Assembly (NCBI GenBank): GCA_002420005.1
Contig: DIHE01000068.1
Span: 1-64,000 of the forward strand
Length of the DNA stretch: 64,000 nucleotides
Origin: Holophagales bacterium UBA5704
Lineage (GTDB): Bacteria > Acidobacteriota > Thermoanaerobaculia > Multivoradales > UBA5704
Reading direction: 5' to 3'
The position numbers and the translations under genes are program-made. The notes under the pieces were generated by a model. The model was given only the letters and a program-made list of their open reading frames with translations, ran no database searches and was not told where the DNA came from. Of this stretch, positions 10,596 through 18,861 are shown in pieces (the first letter of the stretch is position 1; each line of letters opens with the position of its first letter).

Positions 10596-12851
10596 CTACG
10601 GAGTGCCGGGGGCGAAGTAGCCGGCCACGTCGATGGCGACGTGCACCGAGCCACCGGTGGTGAGGACAGGCCGGATCTTCAGCTTGCCGTCCACGGTGAG
10701 CTTGGAGATGGCGTTGTTGGTGCGCACGGCGCCGGCCCCGAAGGTGAGCGTGCTGGCGGTCGGCGGGTCGGTCGAGGAGTAGACCACCAGATAGCCCGAG
10801 TCACCGGGGTTGATGGCGGTCACGTTGATCGCCACCGCGGTGGCCTCGGCCGGAATGCCGCACGCGGTGACGCCGAGCACGTTGAGCTCGCGCACCGTCC
10901 CGGAGGTGATCGGCGTGGCACCGTCGCCCACGGTGCGGGTGTCGAGCAGGCGGCAGGGAGTGACGGTGTGGTAGTCGCCCGGAGTGACCGCTCCTGTGGC
11001 AGGCGCCAGGGTCTGCAGGTTGAGCTGCGTCGGCGCGCCGGCCTCGAAGACCCCGAGGCTCGCCAACGCCGCCGCCGAGGTCTGGTCGCTGTCGAAGCGG
11101 AACGAGATGACCGATGCGTAATCAAGCTCGGCCGGCGGCGTCGCCGCGGCCGGCGCCGTCCAGGTGATCCCGGTCGCATCGGGGACCCCGACCCAGTCGT
11201 TGGCGGCGAAGCCGTCACCGTCCGCGAACGCGATGTTCTCGACGACCCCGATGGCGGTGTTGAACGGCACCCGGAAGCTCTTGATCCGGCGGTCGAAGTC
11301 GTGGTTCTGCAAGGCGTAGGCGTACCGGTGCCGCGTGGGGCTCCCGGCGAGCGTGGTGACCTTGACCGCGAGCTGCACCCGGCCTTCGCCGGTGTCGAGC
11401 GTCCGGTTGTCGGCGCCCGCTCCCGGCGTCGTCGGGTTGACCCAGGAGTTGATCGCGGGTCCCTGGGTATAGGCGCCGGCCGTGGGGAACGTCCAGGTGG
11501 CGGCCGGCTTGGCCGGCGCGACCTGCCGGTGGCCCATGCTGTTGAAGATGTTGATGTCGTTGCGGACGATGTAGAACGCCTCGACGTAGTAGGTGGCACC
11601 CGCCACCTGGAGATCGGCCTCGGCGGCCTTCAGGCCATGGGTGAAGGCGTTCTCACCGGACCCGGAGAAGTCCTGCACGCAGTCACCGTTCGTATCGAAG
11701 TGGCTGGGGATTCCGCCGCAGTGGGACCAGATGCCGGTCGAGGCGGTGACCTCCGACCGCGGCGCGAGCGACCCGACGCTGTTGTTGGTGCCGGTGCCAT
11801 AGACATCGGCGCAGCTGATGCCGAGGACGTGCGAGTCCGTGCAGGCGCCGGGGGCGCAGCCGCTGTTGATGGTCAGGAAGGCGTGTTTCAGGTCGCTGCG
11901 GCCGAGCGGCTCGAAGACGCCGCCGCTGACGCGCGCCATCTGCCAGACCAGGAACGGGTGCTGGTCGTTCCAGGGAGGGTTGCCGAGGTTGGTGAACTTG
12001 GAGTACCACGGCACGTTCGCCGTGCCCACGTTCTCCAGCTCCGCCGAGGGCAGGACGACCACCACCGACCGGCCGTTGACCGTCGCGACGCCGGCCTGGG
12101 CGAAGCTCGACATGTTGACCAGGCCGACGTCCACGTTGCCCGACCAGTCGCCGCAGGGGGGCGGCGTCTCGCCGACGATCGCCGGTCCCGGGGGGATGTC
12201 GCCGATCTGCAGGGTCGCGTCGAGGTCGAGGATGCCGACCGTCACGGTGGTGTAGCGCTCGTCGCCGAGCTTGCGCGCGAGCGCCAGGGTGGGCCGCAGG
12301 TCCGCATTCAGGTAGCGCAGTGCGCCGGTGGCCTTGTCGAGCTCCCACTGGGCATACTCCGTGGTGAGCACCGCTTCGCCGGTGGCGTCGACCAGCTCCA
12401 GCACCGTCGCCTTGGCGCCGACCCGCAGCTCCAGGGTCGACAGGTCGAACGTGCCCGCAGGGCCGCGCAGGAGGAAGCCGCCGCGGTGCCGCAGGGCTCC
12501 CCCTTCGAAACCATGAAATCCGTCGGCGCCGACGGCGGCGCGCAAGTCGATCTGCCCCATCGCGGCGAACGAAGGGGTCCCGGCCGGCACCACCGACAGG
12601 GGGTGCAGGGCATGTCCGCGCACACTCCCTTCATGCCCGCTCACCTGCAAGCCGAGGCCGGAGAGCGTCGTGGTATCCAGCGAGACGGTGGTCACCGCCT
12701 CCAGAAGCGCCCAGGGGGCGGTGGCGACCTCCTGCTCCGGCGCCCCGGGGGCGCCGAGGAGGGAGGCGGCAAAGACCACCCACAGGGCGAAAGCACTCAG
12801 AAGCCCGGCCTTCAGGACAGGCTCCGCTTGGCGCGAAGACGATGTCTGCAT
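10596..12851 (-). CDS. Secreted protein of unknown function with C-terminal RLLDTR domain
   Basis: This 751-residue protein has a Sec signal peptide (AGLLSAFALWVVFAASLL). The body is beta-rich with many Asn, Gly and Thr residues and several Cys. The last roughly 120 residues start at a VTPCRLLDTR motif and form a small beta domain that is common at the C-terminus of secreted proteins in Actinobacteria and Acidobacteria and is thought to act as a surface or carbohydrate-binding module. The start at 12851 is set by GGAGGATCAAAGCA before the ATG. I recognise no catalytic motif. The DNA around its start is duplicated in degenerate form about 180 bp upstream. Confidence 0.75.
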   Translation of the reverse strand: MQTSSSRQAEPVLKAGLLSAFALWVVFAASLLGAPGAPEQEVATAPWALLEAVTTVSLDTTTLSGLGLQVSGHEGSVRGHALHPLSVVPAGTPSFAAMGQIDLRAAVGADGFHGFEGGALRHRGGFLLRGPAGTFDLSTLELRVGAKATVLELVDATGEAVLTTEYAQWELDKATGALRYLNADLRPTLALARKLGDERYTTVTVGILDLDATLQIGDIPPGPAIVGETPPPCGDWSGNVDVGLVNMSSFAQAGVATVNGRSVVVVLPSAELENVGTANVPWYSKFTNLGNPPWNDQHPFLVWQMARVSGGVFEPLGRSDLKHAFLTINSGCAPGACTDSHVLGISCADVYGTGTNNSVGSLAPRSEVTASTGIWSHCGGIPSHFDTNGDCVQDFSGSGENAFTHGLKAAEADLQVAGATYYVEAFYIVRNDINIFNSMGHRQVAPAKPAATWTFPTAGAYTQGPAINSWVNPTTPGAGADNRTLDTGEGRVQLAVKVTTLAGSPTRHRYAYALQNHDFDRRIKSFRVPFNTAIGVVENIAFADGDGFAANDWVGVPDATGITWTAPAAATPPAELDYASVISFRFDSDQTSAAALASLGVFEAGAPTQLNLQTLAPATGAVTPGDYHTVTPCRLLDTRTVGDGATPITSGTVRELNVLGVTACGIPAEATAVAINVTAINPGDSGYLVVYSSTDPPTASTLTFGAGAVRTNNAISKLTVDGKLKIRPVLTTGGSVHVAIDVAGYFAPGTP

Positions 12852-13072
12852 TGCTTTGATCCTCCGAACAATCCATTCAGTGTAGCGGCGGCGGCGGTTC
12901 CCGGCAAGCATCCGCCGCAAAAAGATCCGGGATTCTCCCGACGGTTCCGGCCGTTACGGAGCGGCGGGCGGCAAAAGCCATCAGACGCAAGGCCCCCCGG
13001 GCGGGCTTCGCTCTGGGCGATGACGGTGTCTGCATACACTCGGGTCGTCCGAACCGTCCAGCGAGTCTAGCC
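12834..13072 (-). repeat. Diverged direct duplication of a gene leader and start region
   Basis: The start region of the minus-strand gene at 12851 (TTCGGAGGAT, then ATGCAGACATCGTCTTCGC) recurs around 13015-13065 as TTCGGACGAC, then ATGCAGACACCGTCATCGC. The two copies align over about 60 bases with scattered mismatches, including the ATG. The outer copy has lost the GGAGG (now GGACG) and its frame is not followed by a recognisable protein. This looks like a remnant of a tandem duplication. The rest of the roughly 345-bp gap up to 13196 shows nothing else I can name. Confidence 0.55.
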
Positions 13073-13196
13073 GGGGATCGGGCCGCCGGCAAGGCTCCGT
13101 CAGGAAAACCCCCCGCTCGTTCGAGCGCGGCGCGCCTTGCGCGGGCGCCAGGTGCTGGCCGCCTGCCGTCAGCCTCGACCGGGCGCCGGACGTTGA

Positions 13197-14969
13197 TCAG
13201 AGCCGGTCGCGCAGGCGCAGCGCCGCCGGATTCTGCGGATCGATCTCCAGCAGCCGGCGATTGAGCTCCCGCGCGCCGGCCAGGTCGCCACGGCGGGCGC
13301 AAAGGAGCGCTTTGTTGTGGAGGGCCGAGAGATTCTGCGGGTTGAGCCCGAGCGCCCGGTCGAGCGACGCCTCCGCCTGGGCCGTATCCCCCACCGCCAG
13401 CCAGACGCCGCCGAGGTTGCTCGCCACGTCGTCGGAGCGTGGTTCCAGCGCCGCGGCGCGCTGGAAGAAGCGCAGGGCCGTCGGCCAGTCGCCCCGGCGT
13501 GCCGCCAGGTTCCCCAGGTTCATGCAGGCCAGGAAGTTGTGCGGATCGAGGATGAAGGCCGCCTTGTAGTGCTCGTGCGCCGCCGCCGGGTCCCCGCGCT
13601 CTTCGGCCAGCCGGCCCAGGTTGTAGTGCACGAGATCCATCCGCGCCTGAAAGCCGGCGAGATGAGGGAGGAGAAACGCCAGCACCGCCAGCGTCGCCGC
13701 CATTTGCCAGCCGCGCCGCCGCGCGCGCCAGACCTCGCCGAGCTGCACCAGGGGCACCGCGGCCAGGGGCAGCAGAGCCGGCACCACCGGCAGCCGGTAG
13801 CGGGAGAAGAGGAAGAAGACGACCGTCGAAAGCATCCACCCGAGGGCGAAGAGGAGCGCCGGTGCGAACGGCCCGGCCCGCCGGCGGACCTGCCAGAGGC
13901 CCGCCAGGGCGAGCAGGGAGACGGTGCCGAATTCGACCAGCGGCAGGCGATAGACCGGCGAGAGGCCCCGCACCCAATAGTAGTCCACCGCGTCCGGCCA
14001 CTCGTACCACCCCCAGAACATCCCCAGCTTGCGCAGCTGCAAGCGCACGAAGGCGCCGGGGTGGGCACCCGCCCATCGCAGCGCCTTGCCCAGCCAGTGG
14101 GCCGAGACATCCGCCGGGGTCAGCCGGCGGCCGAGCTCCTGCTCGGCGACCCGCACCGGCTCCTGCCGCTCCAGAGCCGGGATCTGTTTGCCCGGGACGA
14201 TCGGCCGGTAGGTCCCGTCTGCCTCCGGGTTGTTGCCGATCCAGAAATTGACCCCGCCCTGGGATGTGGTGGGCAGGAAGGCGCCTCCGACCACCCCGTT
14301 GCGCACCGCGACCGGCGCCAGAGCGAGCGCCAGGCCGGCCACCAAGGCACCCCCGTGGCGGAGGAAACCGGGCGTCCGTCCGCTCCGGCTCCAGGCGAGG
14401 GGAAGGAGGAACGGGACCAGGAGCAGCGCGTTCTCCCGCAGCAGGGCCAGCACCCCGAGGACGACCCCCGCACCGAGCCAGAGGCCGGCCCGCCCTCCCC
14501 CGCGCGCCGCCACCAGAGCCCACAGCAGGAAGCAGGTGGTGGAGACGGCGAGCGACTCCTTGAGGAGCTGGACGTCATAGAAGAGGAAGGGACCGAACAC
14601 CGCCGCGAGCCCAGCCGTCACCCGGGCGACGCGCTCGTCCGCCATCTCCCGGGCCGCCCGATGGAGCGCCACGATCCCGGCGAGGGCGACGGCGACCTGC
14701 AGCAGATAGATGGCGTCCAGGCTGCGCGCGGCGAGGGCATAGACCGTGCCGAGGAGATACGGATACAGCGGCGCCTGGAAGAACACCCGCGTCCCGAGCC
14801 AGTCGCCGGCCGCGATCTCCTGCGCCCACCGGTCGTACTCCTGGCTGTCCATCGCGAGCTGGGCAAAGAACGGCTCGTCGCGCACCGCCCACCAATGGAC
14901 GAGGCGCAGGATCAGCGCGACGGCCAGAATCGCCAGAAGGAAGCGGCGCGAACGGTCCTCGGTGCCCAC
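13197..14969 (-). CDS. GT-C/ArnT-like polytopic membrane protein with C-terminal TPR repeats
   Basis: This 590-residue protein has an N-terminal half with about ten hydrophobic segments resembling the PMT/ArnT glycosyltransferase-39 superfamily: an early LILRLVHWW segment, an AMDSQEYDRWA loop carrying an acidic residue where GT-C enzymes have the catalytic Asp, and an AVRNGVVGG loop. About residues 425-590 hold three to four tetratricopeptide repeats. It may transfer a polyprenyl-linked sugar to a periplasmic acceptor, with the TPRs contacting partners. The start is a GTG at 14969 without a clear ribosome site, so it may shift. Confidence 0.7.
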   Translation of the reverse strand: MGTEDRSRRFLLAILAVALILRLVHWWAVRDEPFFAQLAMDSQEYDRWAQEIAAGDWLGTRVFFQAPLYPYLLGTVYALAARSLDAIYLLQVAVALAGIVALHRAAREMADERVARVTAGLAAVFGPFLFYDVQLLKESLAVSTTCFLLWALVAARGGGRAGLWLGAGVVLGVLALLRENALLLVPFLLPLAWSRSGRTPGFLRHGGALVAGLALALAPVAVRNGVVGGAFLPTTSQGGVNFWIGNNPEADGTYRPIVPGKQIPALERQEPVRVAEQELGRRLTPADVSAHWLGKALRWAGAHPGAFVRLQLRKLGMFWGWYEWPDAVDYYWVRGLSPVYRLPLVEFGTVSLLALAGLWQVRRRAGPFAPALLFALGWMLSTVVFFLFSRYRLPVVPALLPLAAVPLVQLGEVWRARRRGWQMAATLAVLAFLLPHLAGFQARMDLVHYNLGRLAEERGDPAAAHEHYKAAFILDPHNFLACMNLGNLAARRGDWPTALRFFQRAAALEPRSDDVASNLGGVWLAVGDTAQAEASLDRALGLNPQNLSALHNKALLCARRGDLAGARELNRRLLEIDPQNPAALRLRDRL

Positions 14970-15034
14970 GGGTAGGGTACTGTGGCACAGAATCGGGATC
15001 AGCGACCTACACCTGTGCCCCGACAGGGCGCTGA

Positions 15035-15286
15035 TTATCTCCCGGCGTCGATCTTTCCGCGTTCCTGACCAAGGCGGGCAACGGTGCCACGCCGCGGAAA
15101 GCCACCCCTGCGACCCTGCTGCCGGCTCCCGGCAACCCGGGCCAGGTGGCCATGAGCGGAGCGGGAGGGCTGGGAGTCGGCACCTCGCTCGACGTGGAGG
15201 ACATTGAGCCCGTGGCTCTCGTCGTGCCCCTGACCGAGGACCGGATCACCCAACTGATGGAAGCCGCCAACCCGAGCCCCCGCTGA
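15035..15286 (+). pseudogene. 3' remnant of a protein-coding gene
   Basis: Between a TGA at 15032 and a TGA ending at 15286 lies an open frame with strong codon-position bias (nearly all third bases G or C) and ordinary protein composition, for example LDVEDIEPVALVVPLTEDR. It has no plausible start or ribosome site except an internal ATG at 15152, which would give only 44 residues. I read it as the tail of a lost gene. Its parent family is unknown to me. The rest of 14970-15530 contains only a small AACGC/GCGTT hairpin near 15295 and the leader of the next gene. Confidence 0.4.
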
Positions 15287-15530
15287 GCGGGGGAACGCAA
15301 AGAGCGTTGCAGGTCTTCTCCAATCGGCCTAAATTCTTCCTGCCCAGAACAGAAGGTGCCGAGCCGCTCTCTTAGGGGGCTGCATACATCACGGAGCTTT
15401 CTGTCGATCACCAGGACGATCCTGCCAATGACGGTGACGATCGATCCAACGAGTCAGGAGGAATCTTGCCGCTTCGTGAGACAATGCGCGGGTCTCGCAC
15501 ACCGAGTGCCTCAAAGGAGGGACAGCGCGC

Positions 15531-15746
15531 ATGGACCATCTCACGGATGGCGATGTCGAGGGATTTCTGAGCGGAGGGTTGCCGCGGGAGGCTTTTCGCC
15601 GCGTCGTCCGTCATCTCATGGCGCCGTGCGCCTACATGGCGGAGGCGGTGCGCACCTTCCTCGACGAAGCCCAGCGCGACCGCGGGCTCCGGTTCGACAT
15701 GACCGGCGTGATGCGGCGCGGGATGGAGATGCGGGGGGAGGGGTAG
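15531..15746 (+). CDS. Small protein with anti-sigma-factor-like N-terminus
   Basis: This 71-residue product starts at an ATG with AAAGGAGGGAC well placed upstream. The opening HLTDGDVEGFLSGGLP...RRVVRHLMAPC resembles the zinc-finger-like N-terminus of anti-sigma factors and related TPR proteins, where an HxxxCxxC motif normally follows. Here only the His and one Cys remain, the second Cys is replaced (PCAYM), and the protein stops soon after. It is therefore either a truncated relic of such a regulator or a minimal derivative. The 21-bp repeat array begins about 27 bases after its stop. Confidence 0.55.
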   Translation: MDHLTDGDVEGFLSGGLPREAFRRVVRHLMAPCAYMAEAVRTFLDEAQRDRGLRFDMTGVMRRGMEMRGEG

Positions 15747-15772
15747 GGGGGCATATGCGTTGGCGGAGATGG

Positions 15773-15997
15773 TTGCGCCGCGGCGTGAGCCCCCGCCGCC
15801 GTGGCGCAGGTCCTCCGCGCCCTGGCGTGTGCCAACTATTCTCGGTCCCGGCCACCTACGCCGCGGCGCGGGTCCCTGCCTCCGCGGCGTGATCCGACTG
15901 CGCCGAGGCGTAGTCCTTCTACGCCGGGGCGCAAGCGAATTCTGCCCCTCTGTACCCACCTGCGCCGCGGCGTGAACGATCCACGCCGCGGCTCAGC
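15773..15997. repeat. Array 1: tandem 21-bp palindromic repeats
   Basis: Eleven consecutive units recur with a strict 21-bp period. Each has a palindromic core CGCC-NN-GGCG, mostly CGCCGCGGCG, followed by 8-11 variable bases. Core starts fall at 15776, 15797, 15818, 15859, 15880, 15901, 15922, 15963 and 15984. Two degenerate units of exactly 20 bp occupy 15839-15858 and 15943-15962. The last unit overlaps the stop codon of the downstream minus-strand gene. A second array of the same family lies at 61822-62072. The period equals two helical turns, so the palindromes face one side of the helix. In translation the units give a degenerate heptad such as LRRG or PWRR. Confidence 0.85.
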
Positions 15998-17063
15998 TGC
16001 GCACGACCTCCCCCGCCACCACCCCGGGCAGGGTCTCCACGAAGTGCGTCCCGAACGCTTTCGAGGGTGTCCAGGCGCCGGGCGGGACCTCTCCGGCGGC
16101 GGCGCGGCGGGCGCATTCGACGGCGGAGAGGGCGGTGAAGCGGTAGCCTTCCGGGGTCTCCAGGTGGGCCGACACCCGGGCGCCGGACGCGTTCTGCGCC
16201 TCTCCCCAGAGGAACACGCGGGCGGTTGCGCGGACCTCGGCGGAGGGTCCTGGTGCGAGGCGGCCCACCCGGCCCTGGAGGAAACGTTTGATCGGTGCCC
16301 AGCCGGCGAGGGGAAGCAGCGGGCGCAGGCGGCGCAGACGCCGGATCTGGGAGGGCGGATTGGCGGTGTAGACGCGGATGTCTGGAATCCGCGTCGAATG
16401 CCAGGCGGTGGAGACATCGCCCCAAGGGATGGTCATCGCCATCCGTTTTCCCAGGGTGCCGCCGAAGTCGATTTCCCGCGCGTCCCAGGCGATCGGGACG
16501 GGCACGATCTGGCCGCCGCGGCGGATGGCTCCGGCGCCGGGCAGGTTCTCGATCATCGTCTTCAGGGTGCCGCGGCTCACCCCGCCGCGGTCGGTGGCGA
16601 AGGCGAGGACCAGCTCGGTGGCGTCCGGCAATGCCTCGGCCAGCCGGGCCGCCAGGCAGTCGCTGGGCACCACGTCGAAGCCGGCGCCGGGGAGGAGCGC
16701 CACGCCCGCCTTCTTCGCGTCCGCGTCGCGGGCGAGGACCTTCTCGAAGACCACGATCTCGCCGGTGATGTCCAGATAGTGGGTGCGCGCCGCCAGACAG
16801 GCCATCACCATGGCGCGGCTGGTGCGCACGAACGGCCCGGCGCAGTGGAGCACCGCGGCCATGCCGGCGATCCCCTGCGCGAGCGCGGTGGGATCGTCGA
16901 GGCCGAACGCGCGGTGCTCCAGGCCGAGCTGGCGGGCGAGCGCGCCCACCGCGTCCGCGTTCCGTCCGGCGAGAACCGGCCGCAAGCCGCGCTCCACCGC
17001 CTCGCGCGCCGCCAGCTCGCCCGTGTATCCGGTCGCTCCGTAGATCATCCAGGGACTGCTCAT
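15993..17063 (-). CDS. Saccharopine dehydrogenase-like NAD(P)-binding protein
   Basis: This 356-residue protein has an N-terminal Rossmann fold with IYGATGYTGELAA (residues about 7-19), an LHCAGPF loop, and a YLDITGE segment typical of the saccharopine-dehydrogenase-like family that includes trans-acting enoyl reductases. Such proteins reduce or dehydrogenate diverse substrates; the actual one is unknown. The ATG at 17063 has AAAGGAGATCC upstream. Its stop lies inside the last unit of repeat array 1, so the repeat forms its final codons and 3' end. The short gap to purK contains a GGGAGAGGGG-type sequence related to the foldback element at 57789. Confidence 0.8.
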   Translation of the reverse strand: MSSPWMIYGATGYTGELAAREAVERGLRPVLAGRNADAVGALARQLGLEHRAFGLDDPTALAQGIAGMAAVLHCAGPFVRTSRAMVMACLAARTHYLDITGEIVVFEKVLARDADAKKAGVALLPGAGFDVVPSDCLAARLAEALPDATELVLAFATDRGGVSRGTLKTMIENLPGAGAIRRGGQIVPVPIAWDAREIDFGGTLGKRMAMTIPWGDVSTAWHSTRIPDIRVYTANPPSQIRRLRRLRPLLPLAGWAPIKRFLQGRVGRLAPGPSAEVRATARVFLWGEAQNASGARVSAHLETPEGYRFTALSAVECARRAAAGEVPPGAWTPSKAFGTHFVETLPGVVAGEVVRS

Positions 17064-17116
17064 CAGGGATCTCCTTTCCCCTCTCCCGGCTGGAAGGGGG
17101 GGCGATGGGAGAGGGG

Positions 17117-18258
17117 TCAGGGGTGAGGGCTCAGTGCCTTTCGTGCCGCCAACACGATCCGGCGGGCTTCCGCGGGATCGGCGGCCAGGGCGGTCAGATG
17201 TCCCATCTTACGCCCGGGACGCGGCGCGGCCTTTCCATAAAGATGAAGCTTCACCGCGGGGTGACGGCAGGCGGCGGCCCAGTCCGGCTCGCCGTCCTGC
17301 CACAGGTCGCCCAGCAGGTTCGCCATCGCCGCCGGACGCAGCAGCTCGGTCGAGCCGAGGGGCAGGCCGCAGATCGCCCGCAGCTGCTGCTCGAACTGGC
17401 TGGTCACGCAGGCGTCGAACGTCAGGTGGCCGGAGTTGTGCGGACGCGGGGCGAGCTCGTTGATCAGCAGGCTGCCGGAGCGGGTGAGGAACATCTCGAC
17501 GCAGAGGACGCCGACCACTTCCAGCCCTTCGAGAATGCCGCGGGCGATCTCGACCGCCGCGCGCTCGACCTCCGGCGGCACCGGAGCGGGAGCCACGGTG
17601 ACGTCGAGGATGTGGTTTGTATGGTCGTTGGCGAGCACACCGAAGGCGGCGAAGGCGCCGTCCACCCCGCGCGCCGCAACCACCGAGACCTCGCGCTCGA
17701 AATCCACGAAGGCCTCCAGGATCGCCTCGTCCGTGGTGAGCGCCTCCCAGGCCGCAGCGGCGTCCTCGGGGGTCGAGATCTTCGCCTGCCCCTTGCCGTC
17801 ATACCCCCAGCCGGCGGTCTTGAGCACGGCCGGCGTGCCGATCGCGGCGACCGCCTGCTCCAGCTCGGCGCGCGAGCGGACGGCTGCGAACGGTGCCACC
17901 GGGAAGCCGGCGCGGCGCAGGAAGCCCTTTTCCCGCAGACGGTTCTGGGTGGTGTGGAGGACCGTTCCGGCGGGGCGTACCGGCGCCTGCTCCGCGGCGG
18001 CCTCGGCGGCGGCGGCGGAGACGTTCTCGAACTCGAAGGTGACCACCGAGACCCCGCGGGCGAAGGCGCGCACCGCGTCGAGGTCGTCATAGGCGGCCCG
18101 GATTTCGCGGTCGGCCACCTGGCCGGTCGGGGTGTCGTCGTCCGGCGACAGGGTGTGGACGCGGTAGCCCATGCGGCGGGCGGCGATGGCGAACATGCGG
18201 CCGAGCTGGCCGCCGCCCAGCACGCCGACGGTGGCGCCGGGCGGGATGATCCGGGCGG

Positions 18259-18262
<4 letters not shown>
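17117..18262 (-). CDS. purK: N5-carboxyaminoimidazole ribonucleotide synthase
   Basis: This 381-residue ATP-grasp enzyme carboxylates AIR using ATP and bicarbonate, a step in de novo purine synthesis. The N-terminal GVLGGGQLGRM, the FEFENV segment, the KTAGWGYDGKGQ loop and NELAPRPHNSGH are diagnostic of PurK. The only start close to the family position is TTG at 18262, which overlaps the purE stop in a TTGA arrangement, implying translational coupling. It is the second gene of a purE-purK operon. Confidence 0.93.
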
Positions 18263-18756
<494 letters not shown>

Positions 18757-18861
18757 GGGCGGTTCACTCTCGGTTCACACGAACACCTAGGCGCGTCTCG
18801 GCATCCTAGAGTAACATGCGCGGGAATCCTGATGTGACGCACACCACAAGGAGGGCTTATC

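Noticed and set aside
10563..13070. A plus-strand open frame of about 835 codons
   Set aside because: It is antisense to the secreted protein at 10596-12851, which has a signal peptide and ribosome site.
15466..15567. TTG-initiated mini-frame with a perfect AGGAGG before it
   Set aside because: It overlaps the better supported gene at 15531, encodes only about 34 residues and shows no domain. It could at most be a leader peptide.
15773..15997. Interpretation of the 21-bp arrays as CRISPR
   Set aside because: The repeat unit is 21 bp including its variable part, the cores are degenerate, and no cas gene is in the window.
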